DNA of 48,764 bases from an uncultured Rhodospirillaceae bacterium (GCA_900550445.1 URSF01000016.1:1-48764), one strand, 5' to 3'; positions 24,538 to 34,760 are shown, counted from the stretch's first letter. Numbers and translations are program-made. The notes: generated by a model from the letters alone, not told the origin.

Positions 24538-25791
24538 TCACCTTTTCGCTTTTGCGCGCGCGACGGTGAAAACAGGCAGCTCCGCCGGGCCGTATGTTCC
24601 GAAAAACGATCTAGGAACAAAAATACTCTGACCGACCCGCCCGGGTGAAAGAGCGGATACCTCTTTTTTTGAAAAACCGTCAATGACTTTGGACACAACC
24701 GCGTCAACGGGGGAAAATGACGACGGCGGCAAAAACGACAACGTATCGCCCTGTTCGATTTTTTGATAAATAATGACTTCCGCCCCTTCGTCGGTCCATT
24801 GCGCGATCACGCCGGCATTGCGCCAATCGCTCAGACTCTGCACCGTTTCATAATTTTGCGCCGAACCGTCCGGCACGCCGTCGAAAAATCCCGTCGTATA
24901 GCCGCGGTTCTGCAATGTGTCCAGTTCGGCCTGATACGGCTCGAACCGCCATTTTCCGGGATTGTCAAACCAATCGTCAATCGCCTTGCGGTAAGCTCTG
25001 GCCGTCTGCGCGACATAATACGGCGTTTTGTTGCGCCCCTCGATTTTCAGCAAATCAATACCGGCGTTTAAAATTAAATCCAGCTTCGGCATCAGGCATA
25101 AGTCTTTGGAATTCATGATATAAGTGCCGCGATTGTCTTCTTCGACCGGCAGAAACTCGCCGGGGCGCTGTTCTTCTTCCAGATACAGTTTATATTTCCA
25201 GCGACAGGCATGCGCGCATTTGCCGCGGTTGGCGCTGCGCCCCGTCATAAACGCGGATAAAAGGCAGCGTCCGGAATAGCTCATGCACATCGCGCCGTGA
25301 ACAAACATCTCAATTTTCATATCGGGCGCCTGCCGTTTGATTTCGCGGATTTCGTCAAAAGACGTTTCGCGCGACAAAACGCAGACCTTTGCCCCCAGCG
25401 ACTGCCAGAATTTAACGGTCAACGCCGAACCGACGTTTGCCTGCGTCGATACGTGCAAAGGCGTCTGCGGCGCGTGTTCTTTCATAAACATAAACACGCC
25501 CGGATCCGACACGATCAGCCCGTCGGGGCGCAGCCGATTAACCGTATCGGCAAAGCCGGCCAGTTTGTCAACGTCTTCATTTTTGGAAAACAGGTTCAGC
25601 GTCAGGTAGATTTTCTTATTTTTTTCATGCGCCTGACGGATTGCCTGTTCCACCGTATCGACCGTAAATCCCTGATTGGCGCGCAAAGACAACGACGGCA
25701 GGCCTGCGTAAACGGCGTCCGCCCCGTACAGAAACGCCGTTTGCAGCGCTTCCGGCGATCCGGCGGGCAAAAGCAGTTCGGGTTTTTTCAT
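24538..25791 (-). CDS. trhP: U32 peptidase family protein, TrhP (YegQ)-like tRNA hydroxylation enzyme
   Basis: 417 residues. The sequence follows E. coli YegQ/TrhP closely: KPELLLPAGSPEAL, YGADAVYAGLPSLSLR, VSDPGVFMFMKEHAP, VSTQANVGSALTVKFWQ, the U32 signature EMFVHGAMCMSYSGRCLLSA, CAHACRWKYKL, GTYIMNSKDL and KIEGRNKTPYYVAQ. Cysteines around the signature (MCMSYSGRC, GKCAHAC) match those proposed to carry an Fe-S cluster. In E. coli TrhP makes 5-hydroxyuridine at tRNA position 34 using prephenate. It lies 12 bases after pbpC. The C-terminal part is shorter than in YegQ (about 450 residues). Related RlhA/UbiU-type U32 proteins are the alternative, but the match here favours TrhP. Confidence 0.82.
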   Translation of the reverse strand: MKKPELLLPAGSPEALQTAFLYGADAVYAGLPSLSLRANQGFTVDTVEQAIRQAHEKNKKIYLTLNLFSKNEDVDKLAGFADTVNRLRPDGLIVSDPGVFMFMKEHAPQTPLHVSTQANVGSALTVKFWQSLGAKVCVLSRETSFDEIREIKRQAPDMKIEMFVHGAMCMSYSGRCLLSAFMTGRSANRGKCAHACRWKYKLYLEEEQRPGEFLPVEEDNRGTYIMNSKDLCLMPKLDLILNAGIDLLKIEGRNKTPYYVAQTARAYRKAIDDWFDNPGKWRFEPYQAELDTLQNRGYTTGFFDGVPDGSAQNYETVQSLSDWRNAGVIAQWTDEGAEVIIYQKIEQGDTLSFLPPSSFSPVDAVVSKVIDGFSKKEVSALSPGRVGQSIFVPRSFFGTYGPAELPVFTVARAKAKR

Positions 25792-25803
25792 TTCATCGCC
25801 CTT

Positions 25804-27927
25804 TCATCGGACTGTCAAACGGCGTTCGGAAAGCAAAATCTTTTCGCCGTTTTTTAAAGTAATTTCCGCCCGTACTGTATGACTTCCCTTTTCCGGGCGC
25901 CAGAAAAAAGTATCGTTTTGTAACGACGCCGACGGATTTTCATCAACGAACCAGACAATGCGCGCGCCTTCGGGCAAAAAGGAAACGGAAAACGGATACT
26001 GCTGATATTGTTCCGGCACGCGCGGATCGACGGCCAGCATAACGCCGTCGGCCGGCGATAAAATAACGGGCGCTTCCGGTTCAAAAAACGATGTTTCAAC
26101 GACATCGGGATCAAAGTATTCCGTTTTTTCTCCGATTGTTTTCTTTTCCAGCCGCGCCGACAGATAAAGCGGCCCGGAATTTTTAATTTTGTTTAATTCC
26201 GTAAAAACCGAACGCAGCAGTAAAGCGGGCCCGGACGCGCCGGTGACGTCCAGCATCGGTTCGTATGTCAGGTTGCCCAGCCAGACGCCGGCGACGAAAT
26301 CGGCGTTGTATCCCATCGCCCAGGCGTCCCGGTAATCTGTCGACGTCCCCGTTTTTACAGCCGTCTGCACCGGAAAATTCAAAATGCTGTCCGCGCCGAA
26401 TTCCAGCTGACGTGCCAAAGGATCCGACAGAATATTGCCGATCAGCGTTGCCGCCGTTTCGGGCAACACGCGTTTTTCCGTTTCACATTCCTGCCCTTTA
26501 AAAGCGCGCAGAGGCTTTAAAATACCGCCGTTGGCCAGCATCAGATAAGCGCGGGACAATTCCGGCAGAGTCACTTCCGCATTTCCCAGCGCCAATCCTT
26601 CGCGATAAAAATCGGCGTTTTTTTCAAAATGAGAAAATCCGATCTGCCGCAAAAAATCGAAATAAGTTTTAATTCCGACGAACTCGATCGTTTTCAAAGC
26701 CGGAATATTCAGCGAATTGCCCAAAGCCTGACGCAAAGTCACATCGCCGTAATAAGTACGGCTGTAATTTTTAAAATGATGCACGCCCGAACCGACCGCG
26801 CGGGAAAACGGCGCGTCTTTGATTTCAGTCGCGGCCGTCATGCCCTTTGTCAACGCCAGAGCATACAGCAGCGGCTTTTGCGCGGAAGCCGGCTGACGCG
26901 GCGCCAAAACCGCGTTCACGGCCGCCGTATCCTTGTCAGAACTTTCCACAACCCAGGTCAAAATATTGCCCGTCGCGCGCTCGATTACCAAAACAGCGGC
27001 GTTCGATACATGGCGGTACCGCAAGTCCTTTAAACGCCGACGGGTTAAAGCAGCGACTTTCTTTTGCAAAAAAGCGTCCAGAGTCGTTTCGACCGCCCGT
27101 CCCGCAGGCAGATCAAGCGAACGGACATATTCCAGAAAATGCGGTGCGTTCACGCTTAACTGCGGCGAAGACAGACTGATTTTTTCATCTAAAGCCGCCT
27201 GCAGCTCTGCTTTGGAAATAATCCCCTGTCGTTCAAAAATCCGCAGCTGCCGGTCAATCAATCCGTTGATTTTATCCGGACCGGCGTACAGGTCAAAAGA
27301 GCTCGGCGCACGCACCAAAACAACCAAAGCCGCCGTTTCGCGCACGCTTAAACGATCGGGAGTCTTTGAAAAATAAAACAAAGCCGCCTGCTTTACTCCG
27401 CGGCGATTGGAGGCATACGGCACCTGATTTAAATAAAATTCCAGAATGTCGTTTTTTGAAAACCGACGTTCCAGACGAACAGCGTCAATTCCTTCGATAA
27501 TTTTTGAAAAAACCGTGCGCGGCCGGGGAATGATCATACGGACGACTTGTTCGCTTAAAGAACTGGCGCCGCGAACAATTTTTCCCGCTTTTATATTTTG
27601 AAACAACGCCGCCGCTCTGGCCGTCCAGTCAACGCCGGCATGGAAATAAAAATTTCTGTCTTCGGCGGCAATAAACATCTTGACCAGCAAAGGCGGCATA
27701 TCGTACAGCCGCAACGTATCATGCACGTTCCAATAATTCAGATACGACGTATTTAACGGAATACCGGAACGATCCAGAAACTGGATTTTGTCCGCCCGTG
27801 CGGTCAGCCGGTCAAACGATTCGGGCAATTCGCCGGCAAAAGCAAAAACGACGGCGACGGCGGCAAGCATAACGCCGGCCGCCGCCAACACGATTTTTTT
27901 CAGATTACGGCGCAACTTTGACCACAT
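25804..27927 (-). CDS. pbpC: Penicillin-binding protein 1C
   Basis: 707 residues. An N-terminal membrane anchor (about 11-32) precedes a GT51 glycosyltransferase domain with motif EDRNFYFHAGVD (89-100), RGASSLSEQVVRMI and EFYLNQVPY, then a transpeptidase domain with S348-A-Q-K351, S405-L-N407 and K525-T-G-T, all intact. The C-terminal beta domain (about 620-707) corresponds to the BiPBP_C domain of PBP1C. It polymerises and crosslinks peptidoglycan. The gene overlaps the preceding alpha-2-macroglobulin gene by 23 bases. The yfhM-pbpC pair is a known conserved arrangement and suggests envelope repair linked to trapping of proteases. Confidence 0.95.
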   Translation of the reverse strand: MWSKLRRNLKKIVLAAAGVMLAAVAVVFAFAGELPESFDRLTARADKIQFLDRSGIPLNTSYLNYWNVHDTLRLYDMPPLLVKMFIAAEDRNFYFHAGVDWTARAAALFQNIKAGKIVRGASSLSEQVVRMIIPRPRTVFSKIIEGIDAVRLERRFSKNDILEFYLNQVPYASNRRGVKQAALFYFSKTPDRLSVRETAALVVLVRAPSSFDLYAGPDKINGLIDRQLRIFERQGIISKAELQAALDEKISLSSPQLSVNAPHFLEYVRSLDLPAGRAVETTLDAFLQKKVAALTRRRLKDLRYRHVSNAAVLVIERATGNILTWVVESSDKDTAAVNAVLAPRQPASAQKPLLYALALTKGMTAATEIKDAPFSRAVGSGVHHFKNYSRTYYGDVTLRQALGNSLNIPALKTIEFVGIKTYFDFLRQIGFSHFEKNADFYREGLALGNAEVTLPELSRAYLMLANGGILKPLRAFKGQECETEKRVLPETAATLIGNILSDPLARQLEFGADSILNFPVQTAVKTGTSTDYRDAWAMGYNADFVAGVWLGNLTYEPMLDVTGASGPALLLRSVFTELNKIKNSGPLYLSARLEKKTIGEKTEYFDPDVVETSFFEPEAPVILSPADGVMLAVDPRVPEQYQQYPFSVSFLPEGARIVWFVDENPSASLQNDTFFWRPEKGSHTVRAEITLKNGEKILLSERRLTVR

Positions 27928-30900
27928 TCGCCGCCGTCAATCCGAATACGTCCGGCGTATACATCGCTTCGGCTTTTGCGGGAAAAGCGGCAAACACACC
28001 GTCGGCGACAACTTGCGCCGCATAAGAAATCCGATGCGTTCCCGCCGGCAGATATTCCGCATAGAAACCGACAAAAGCATGGCCAGTATCCTTGAACCCG
28101 AAAGCACCGTCCGACGAAACTTCGCCCAAATCCGCCGCCGACGCCGTCGCCAGAAGAGAATTGACCGGTTCAAAAGCCCCCGCCACCGGATCACGCAGCG
28201 CGACAAAGTACTGCGCGACAGGATTAATGACCGTCAATTCGACTTTCACCAGTTCACCGCGTTTTAAAACGACAGAGGCGTCAACGGGAACGAAAACGTC
28301 GCCGCGCCGAACAAAGAATCGGCGTTCGACGGCCAATCCGGCATTGACGGACTGCGCGACGTCCGACGGATAAGACAAGGCCGCCGAATAATAATACCGT
28401 CCCTGCCCCGACGCTTTAAAATCAACCGCGGTTTTCCGCCCGGCCTGATCTTCGCCCAGCCGAACCGCCGCCGCTGCGGCAGGATCTGATTTTTCCGTAA
28501 ACGACGCGGACAAAATTTCCTTTTGTTCAAACATCGCGCGGATATTCAGATCGACCGGATCCGACTGCATGCCGGCGTACGTTTGCAGTCCCATCATGCA
28601 AAAAGCATTGGCCTGCGTATTTACCCAGGTACCGTCCCCGCGGCGCAACGTATACGCTCCGCGCATTAACGCTTCGGCTTTGTCCGGATCGGTTTCGGAC
28701 ACGGCCGCCAGCGCCATGCACGTCGTTTTGGCAGGCGAAGACAGCAGATCATAATTTTCGTTTCCGGTATCTTTAAAAATCAGACTGCCGGACGTTTGAT
28801 AAGAATCGTTCATCAAATCGTTGAAAACAACCTGATGATCCGGAACCAGCCGTAAATACAAAGCTTTATCAAACGCGCTCATCAACGGAACAAAACGATC
28901 GAATACGGCGATATCGGCATCGCTGATCAATCCTTTTTGTTTCAGAAAAGCCGCAGACAGCAGACGTGTCGTCAACAATGCTGCGGGCTCCGTTTCCTGA
29001 TCCGTACGCTTAAACAACCCCAGCAGATAATCTGCCAGCTTTTCCTGTGTCTGACGCGGAATTTCATAGCCGGCCCGTTCCAGATAATCAAAAACGTAGG
29101 CCGTATAAGCGGACAAATACGGGCTGACAAATCTGTTTTCAGCAACAAAGTAAGCCATTCCTCCGTTCTGCGCCTGATAGGACGGCGCCTGCTTTAATGT
29201 CAGGCGGACGAAATCGGCGGCGTCGGGCCACAGATCGTCCGGCCAGACCGCCTTTTTTTCCGCCGCATAAACGGCAGCCGCAACGGCCCGGCTGATTTTT
29301 TGTTCCCAGCACGGGTGCGGATAATCGCGCATGGCTTCCACCGCCAGTTTTAATCCGGTCAGGAAACCGGGAGCGGCGGAAACCGACAGACTGCCGCCGT
29401 AAGCTTTTACGCCCGCCGGTATATCCAAAGGAAGGGAAACGTTCGTCCCCGCGGCGCTGCCGTATAAAGCCGCCGTTTCAAACGTCGTTAAATTCAAAAC
29501 GGACAGAGTTTGTTTCAATCCGTCCCGATTTGTCCCGTCATCGGCCGTAAACGTCAAAACGATCTCACCGGCCGGATCCGACGGATTTAACCGCGCTTTT
29601 ACATCGTCAAAAAACACGCTTTGCCGTTCAAAGGGTTTTAAAACAATCTGTTTTTTCGCCGACACCGCTTTATCCAGCGCGCCGGAAGCCTTAAGCGATA
29701 CCGAAACGGCCGCCTGCCGCGCCGTCCTGTTCAGAACGGACGCACCGGGGGAAAACGTATCGCCGGTGCGCAGCTGATTAGGCAGCAGCGCCCGAATTTC
29801 CAGCGGCTGGGTTACATTGACGCGCGCCTGTCCCATACCCGCAAATTCTTCGGGCGTCACGGCCAGAACAATAATCCGCCACCCGGTCAGATTGTCTGGC
29901 AGTTTCATGTCAAACGTTGCGCGGCCGTTTTTATCCAGCAGCAGTGACGGGTTGAAATAAGCGACAAACTTAAATACGTCGCGCATCGCGAAATCCGATC
30001 CGCCGTCACCGCCCTGATTGGCGCCTTTCTTTTCGATTTTCTGGCGTCCGATCAGCTGTTCGACCAGACTGTACGTGCGCACGTCCAGATCTCCCAGCCG
30101 GTTTAATCCCAGATACGGATCAAAGCTTTCGGCTCCTTTGGGCAGCAAAGACAAAACGGCTTCGTCCACAACGATCACCGCAGCTTCAACCGGCTGTTTT
30201 TCCTTTCCGGGCAACGCGGCCGAAATCTGCGCGGTCATCGTTTGACCGGGCCGGTAATCCTGCTTTTGCGGCGTAACTTTAACCTCGATCTGACGCGATT
30301 CGTCCAAAACGGGAATTTTCACATATCCCGTCCACTGCGCCGGTTTGCCCAAATCGACTTCGCCGTCGACCGGTTTGTCCACGCGCGGCGAAAAAGCCGC
30401 AACGGAAACATATATGCCGGGGAAGAAATCGTCTTCGACTGGAATTTCGATCTTTTCAACCGACTGATCAAACGGCTGCACAAAAGAATCCAAAACGCCG
30501 TAACGTTCAACCGTTACCAGCGCCAAAGCGCCGGGGACGGGATTTTCAACCGTTAAAACTATTTTATCGCCGATTTTATAGTTTTTCTTATCGGGAACGA
30601 TTTTCAAACGGTTTTCCGCCGACGCCCAGGGCACATAATCCGACCCGTCGACATAAAAACTTAACCGCGACGTATGCCCGTTAATCGACGCAACGGCCTT
30701 ATACATACCGCTTTGAGCCGGCGTAAAAGTACATTTCTGCGGTTTTGTCGCGCTCATTCCCATACATTCGCCGGCTTTTTCTTCCTGCGATACATACTTC
30801 ATCAGATAAGCGTTTCCGGCCGATTTTTCACGCACCAGTTTGTTCGCCGTCCTGAAAAACGTGATTCTGACCGGAACGCCGGCGACCAGATTTTGCTTCG

Positions 30901-33415
30901 TATCGGCGACAACGTATTCGATGCCGGCCGGTTTTCCCGCAACGGCGGCCTCCGCACCGCGGCGCAGGCCGACCAGACGATCGGTTGAAAAATAATCGGC
31001 CGAAGCAAACGAGGAAACCGTGCGCCCCGAATCATCAAACACTTTTGTTTCAAATCTGATTTTTCCGTACGGCTTGGCTGATTTCGGCAAAACGAACGTT
31101 TTTTGCAAAATCCCTTTTTCATCGGCCAGACCGTCCTGATCAAACAGTGTTTCGGGCGCGTAATCCTTATCCGTTAAATCCGCGCTGAAACCAAATGCGT
31201 CCCCATCCGTTTTCAGCGTAAACGGCGCAAAGGACAAAACGGCGCTCTGACGCATTTTAGCGCCGGCATACGCTCCGCCGGAAAACAGAGAAGCCCGCGA
31301 ATTCATCTGAACCTTTCCGCCGGCCTTGAAAACGCCGCCGTTGACTTCCGTCGAAGACTTAAACGCCGAAGCGGAAAAATCAGATACCAGAAAACGCATC
31401 GGATATAAACTGGCGTCTTTATGTTTCAGCGTCACGTCATACCACCCGGAAACAGCTTGCGGCGGCAAAGTAAAGCTGCCGTTTAAAGCGCCGAACGGCG
31501 ACAAAGACAATCCTTTTTGTTCAAACACCGTCTGCCCCATGGAATCGGCGATAATCAGCTCATAACCTTTCTTCGGAGCTTTTTCCAACATTTTGTCACC
31601 GGATTTGCGGACATAGATTTTAAAATCGACCGTATCCCCCGGACGGTAAATTCCCTGCGGCGTAAAACCGAACGCGCGCAGATACAAATACGGCGCGGGG
31701 AAATAAACGCTGGAAATATCCCAGTCGCTTAACGCGCCGGCAGACAGGGAAAACGAGCCGTTTAAAGGCAGAACGGCGGTTTCTTTGCCTTTGGATACCT
31801 GAACGAACAAAGAATCCTTGTTGACGTCCCACTGGTTTAAATACGCCGCTTTCGGATCCAGCTTTTGATATCCGGGCAGATCGGCGCGGCCTGTTTTATC
31901 CGTTTCCTCGTCGGCCAGAACGTTCTTTTTCCGCGGAACGGCCAAAGGTCCCGCGTACAGTTCGACTTCCGCCCCCGAAACGGGTTTGCCCGTTTTAAAA
32001 TCGACGACCCAGACCAAAGAAGAATCCCAGCCGATTTTGGCAACGACCTGCCACGGCGAAACCGAAGCCGTAAAGAAATAGCGCCCTTCCAGCGCAGGAA
32101 CGGTTTTAAAGTGTCCCGCGACAAAACCGGATCTGCCGTCCAGCATCGCGCGCACGCCGTAATCAAAAGGATACGATACGTTTCTGATCGACGGCAAAAC
32201 CTCTGCGATATTGTGAACGCCCGATATTTCTTCACGGGCGGTAAAACCTGAAAAATCAACCTCGGCCTTATTTAAGTTCGTCGCATACCCGACAGCGTGC
32301 GTTTCTTCGCCGCTTTCCAAAACGACGGAAGAATACGGCAGCTTTAATTCCGCCCGGCGGTCACCTGTTTTAAAAAAGAACGTTTCCGGTTTTTCAATTT
32401 TCGCACCCCAGACGTCCGTCAGCGAATCCGATATGTTCAGCGTATACGTTTCCCCTGCTTTGGGGGCGGATACGGAAATGACATTCGACACCGCGGCCCG
32501 TTCGTTGACGGAAACGGCCGGCCGCCCTTTTACGAAATCGGAAACGTTTTCCAACACCGTTTTATCGGACAAAACAATATTAACGGGAAAATCAAACTGA
32601 CATTCCGGAATGTTCAGGCGCGTTTCTTCGGCGCCGTATGACTTCATGGAAAAATCTTTGTCATAGCACTGCAACGATTCGGCCTGAAAAACGGGCAGCG
32701 TTTTTCCTTTGCCGGCGATACCTTCTTTTTCAGATTTCAAATCTCCGCCGTTCAGCGCTTTAAATCCCGATTCGTAAACCAGTTCATAAGGCTGTCCGAC
32801 GCCTAAATCTTTAACGGGAAAAACCAGATACTTTGCCTGACAGTCCGTTTCCCAATCCTGACATTCGACCGAAGCGACGTCAGCCTTGATTTTCTTTGAA
32901 CCGACTTTGAAAAACATATTGGAACGAACGGATTTCATCTGCGTATCCGTATCGAAAACCACGCGCCACCGGGGACGTTCGGGCGTGATAAAATCCATAA
33001 ACCGGGTACGGGAAACATTGATTTCGGGACGCACCGTTTCCAAAACAAACGACTGTCCTTTTTCCATTTCTTCCCCGGATAAAGCCCGAAATTCCGGTTT
33101 TACCCTGACTTTATACAATTCCGCGGCGGCCAAGCGGTCTTTTTCCCCCAGAATACAGGCCAAAGACGTCTGATTCAGCCAGCGCCAGCGGCAGTTCAGC
33201 CGCGGCTTTATTTCAATCGGGACCTGATCCGCGTCGCGTTCCATTTCTCCCAAAGCGACAACGGGACGGTTAAATTCAAAAACGATTTTATCCGCCTGTC
33301 TGATCCCTTTTCCTTCAGGAACCATTCTTTGGACAAACAAAGAAGAATCGCCGGCGACGGCGGTTTGGAAAGAAAAACAAATCAAAAATAAAAAAAATAA
33401 AATTTTTTTTGACAT
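27905..33415 (-). CDS. yfhM: Bacterial alpha-2-macroglobulin with thioester
   Basis: 1836 residues, longer than E. coli YfhM (1653). The family traps attacking proteases in the periplasm through a bait region and a Cys-Gln thioester. The thioester motif is present as C1369-W-E-Q1372 (PHPCWEQ). Macroglobulin-like beta domains fill the N-terminal two thirds, including GIYRPGDTVDFKIYVRKSG and the A2M segment DNLTGWRIIVLAVTPEEFAGMG; an alpha-helical thioester domain follows. The signal peptide (KKILFFLFLICFSFQTAVAG) looks like a signal peptidase I type cut after AVA, with no lipobox, unlike the lipoprotein of E. coli. It overlaps pbpC by 23 bases. The gene is divergent from the thermonuclease-like gene. 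Confidence 0.94.
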   Translation of the reverse strand: MSKKILFFLFLICFSFQTAVAGDSSLFVQRMVPEGKGIRQADKIVFEFNRPVVALGEMERDADQVPIEIKPRLNCRWRWLNQTSLACILGEKDRLAAAELYKVRVKPEFRALSGEEMEKGQSFVLETVRPEINVSRTRFMDFITPERPRWRVVFDTDTQMKSVRSNMFFKVGSKKIKADVASVECQDWETDCQAKYLVFPVKDLGVGQPYELVYESGFKALNGGDLKSEKEGIAGKGKTLPVFQAESLQCYDKDFSMKSYGAEETRLNIPECQFDFPVNIVLSDKTVLENVSDFVKGRPAVSVNERAAVSNVISVSAPKAGETYTLNISDSLTDVWGAKIEKPETFFFKTGDRRAELKLPYSSVVLESGEETHAVGYATNLNKAEVDFSGFTAREEISGVHNIAEVLPSIRNVSYPFDYGVRAMLDGRSGFVAGHFKTVPALEGRYFFTASVSPWQVVAKIGWDSSLVWVVDFKTGKPVSGAEVELYAGPLAVPRKKNVLADEETDKTGRADLPGYQKLDPKAAYLNQWDVNKDSLFVQVSKGKETAVLPLNGSFSLSAGALSDWDISSVYFPAPYLYLRAFGFTPQGIYRPGDTVDFKIYVRKSGDKMLEKAPKKGYELIIADSMGQTVFEQKGLSLSPFGALNGSFTLPPQAVSGWYDVTLKHKDASLYPMRFLVSDFSASAFKSSTEVNGGVFKAGGKVQMNSRASLFSGGAYAGAKMRQSAVLSFAPFTLKTDGDAFGFSADLTDKDYAPETLFDQDGLADEKGILQKTFVLPKSAKPYGKIRFETKVFDDSGRTVSSFASADYFSTDRLVGLRRGAEAAVAGKPAGIEYVVADTKQNLVAGVPVRITFFRTANKLVREKSAGNAYLMKYVSQEEKAGECMGMSATKPQKCTFTPAQSGMYKAVASINGHTSRLSFYVDGSDYVPWASAENRLKIVPDKKNYKIGDKIVLTVENPVPGALALVTVERYGVLDSFVQPFDQSVEKIEIPVEDDFFPGIYVSVAAFSPRVDKPVDGEVDLGKPAQWTGYVKIPVLDESRQIEVKVTPQKQDYRPGQTMTAQISAALPGKEKQPVEAAVIVVDEAVLSLLPKGAESFDPYLGLNRLGDLDVRTYSLVEQLIGRQKIEKKGANQGGDGGSDFAMRDVFKFVAYFNPSLLLDKNGRATFDMKLPDNLTGWRIIVLAVTPEEFAGMGQARVNVTQPLEIRALLPNQLRTGDTFSPGASVLNRTARQAAVSVSLKASGALDKAVSAKKQIVLKPFERQSVFFDDVKARLNPSDPAGEIVLTFTADDGTNRDGLKQTLSVLNLTTFETAALYGSAAGTNVSLPLDIPAGVKAYGGSLSVSAAPGFLTGLKLAVEAMRDYPHPCWEQKISRAVAAAVYAAEKKAVWPDDLWPDAADFVRLTLKQAPSYQAQNGGMAYFVAENRFVSPYLSAYTAYVFDYLERAGYEIPRQTQEKLADYLLGLFKRTDQETEPAALLTTRLLSAAFLKQKGLISDADIAVFDRFVPLMSAFDKALYLRLVPDHQVVFNDLMNDSYQTSGSLIFKDTGNENYDLLSSPAKTTCMALAAVSETDPDKAEALMRGAYTLRRGDGTWVNTQANAFCMMGLQTYAGMQSDPVDLNIRAMFEQKEILSASFTEKSDPAAAAAVRLGEDQAGRKTAVDFKASGQGRYYYSAALSYPSDVAQSVNAGLAVERRFFVRRGDVFVPVDASVVLKRGELVKVELTVINPVAQYFVALRDPVAGAFEPVNSLLATASAADLGEVSSDGAFGFKDTGHAFVGFYAEYLPAGTHRISYAAQVVADGVFAAFPAKAEAMYTPDVFGLTAANVVKVAP

Positions 33416-33456
33416 ACAAAGGCTCCCCGTGTTCTGATCGCTGCCGAAACAGCATA

Positions 33457-33476
33457 TTAACCGAAATTAACCGAAA
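33457..33476 (+). repeat. Tandem decamer TTAACCGAAA x2 at a divergent promoter region
   Basis: Two perfect copies of TTAACCGAAA, the second ending on the A of the thermonuclease ATG. It lies in the 60-base gap between divergent genes. It superficially resembles CtrA boxes (TTAA-N7-TTAA), but the spacing is 6. No clear promoter was identified in this gap. Confidence 0.6.
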
Positions 33477-33967
33477 TGACCAGACTGAAACCCGGATCTA
33501 CCCGCCTGATTAAGTATATCATCATTCTAATATCAGGCTTTTATGCCGCCGTTATTTCAAACGGATATCAGGCGGTCGTTGACGGAGATACGATTAAAAT
33601 CGGGCGGCAGACGGTGCGAATGGACGGCATGGACGCTCCGGAACTGGAGCAAAATTGCCTTTGCAAAGGCCAGACGGTTAAATGCGGCATACAGGCCAAA
33701 AAAGCACTGCACCGCTTTATCGGATCGAATACCGTTTTATGCGAAACAAACGGGCGCGATTTTTACGGGCGCCTGATCGGGGAATGTTTCATTCAGGTTA
33801 ACGGCCGGAAAGTCAGCTTAAACGAAATGATGATTCAAAACGGGCTGGCCATGGCAAAATACACCGACCAGTTTTTAATTCAGGAATCCGAAGCCATCAG
33901 GAACCGGCGCGGTTTTTGGGCCTGCGAAGGTTTTGAAGATCCCCTGTCTTTCAGAAAAACGGATTAA
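33476..33967 (+). CDS. Thermonuclease (SNase)-family protein
   Basis: 163 residues. An N-terminal hydrophobic segment (about 12-30, IKYIIILISGFYAAVI) acts as signal anchor or signal peptide. The SNase-like OB-fold follows: VVDGDTIKIGRQTVRMDGMDAPELEQ, then NGRDFYGRLIGECF and GLAMAKYTDQF. The metal- and phosphate-binding residues expected for staphylococcal nuclease are visible: the Asp of DGDT, the Arg of VRMDG, the Asp and Glu of DAPE, and the Arg of YGRLIG. Four cysteines (CLCKG..KCG and WACEG) suggest disulfides in the periplasm. The start at 33476 lacks a good ribosome-binding site, but no better in-frame ATG precedes the membrane segment. Extracytoplasmic nuclease activity is likely but not proven. 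Confidence 0.88.
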   Translation: MTRLKPGSTRLIKYIIILISGFYAAVISNGYQAVVDGDTIKIGRQTVRMDGMDAPELEQNCLCKGQTVKCGIQAKKALHRFIGSNTVLCETNGRDFYGRLIGECFIQVNGRKVSLNEMMIQNGLAMAKYTDQFLIQESEAIRNRRGFWACEGFEDPLSFRKTD

Positions 33968-33974
33968 CGAAACG

Positions 33975-34760
33975 TCAAACGGAACGTTCGACAACACTTT
34001 GAATCCGTCCCGTCCGGTTAAAAACGGAATCGGAGTTCCGGGCGGAAAAAACATAACTGCCGAAAACGATGACGACCGCAGTCATCAACATCAGACGCAG
34101 CCCCGATTCCCGCGATGAAATCAGCAGCGCGCCCGTCATGACCATAACGGCCGCTTCCGCCGTGGAAACGGAAAAACCGTCCAGATGACTGGCGGCGATA
34201 AACAGCAGAAAGGAACAGACCAGCACAAACATCGGAAAAGCGATATCCTGCCAGATATCCTGCGGCGTTCTGTCCGGCGAAGCGGAACGGCAGCACAAAG
34301 CGGCCAGTACAAACCCGGTATAGACCGCCCGGGACGACAAAGCAAAAGCCAGCGATCCCCCAGCCGCTGCCGCCGTTAAAACGACAAAGGCAAAAGAAAT
34401 TTTGTTATTAAAACTTTTTTGACGTTCAAAAGCCGCGCAGACACATACCGTATTCAAAATCAAAACGGCAAACAGCTGCGCCGGCAGCATCTGGCAAGGC
34501 TGAAAAGACAAAATGAACGACGCGGCAAAAACCACCGCCGCCGCCGGCTGGACTTTCAGAACGGCTTCAAAAACGGTTTTGCGAATTTTTGAAAAACAGG
34601 CGCAGACCGCCGCGCCGGCCAGTCCGGCCGCCAAAATCGCAAAGGCCGGCCATTGCTGTTTTTCAAAAAAACAAGCCGTAAACGAACCGCTTAATCCGAA
34701 GGGAATAAAGATTAAAAGAAATGTTTGAATTTTTTGCTTTATCATTATTATTTCTTTCAT
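33975..34760 (-). CDS. Polytopic membrane protein of unknown function
   Basis: 261 residues with about eight hydrophobic segments spread over the whole length, rich in Ala, Val and Phe. It has short basic loops (SKIRKT, ERQKSFNNK) and a polar C-terminal tail (RNSDSVFNRTGRIQSVVERSV). No motif is recognised. It is convergent with the nuclease gene (7-base gap, no terminator seen) and divergent from the ATP-grasp gene. A second in-frame ATG six codons in (MIKQKIQ) is an equally plausible start, since neither has a strong binding site. The 83-base divergent gap (34761-34843) is AT-rich and shows no clear promoter. Confidence 0.65.
   Translation of the reverse strand: MKEIIMIKQKIQTFLLIFIPFGLSGSFTACFFEKQQWPAFAILAAGLAGAAVCACFSKIRKTVFEAVLKVQPAAAVVFAASFILSFQPCQMLPAQLFAVLILNTVCVCAAFERQKSFNNKISFAFVVLTAAAAGGSLAFALSSRAVYTGFVLAALCCRSASPDRTPQDIWQDIAFPMFVLVCSFLLFIAASHLDGFSVSTAEAAVMVMTGALLISSRESGLRLMLMTAVVIVFGSYVFSARNSDSVFNRTGRIQSVVERSV

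Noticed and set aside
33457..33470. TTAACCGAAATTAA as a CtrA box (TTAA-N7-TTAA).
   Set aside because: The spacing is six bases, not seven, and the genes on either side are not typical CtrA targets.
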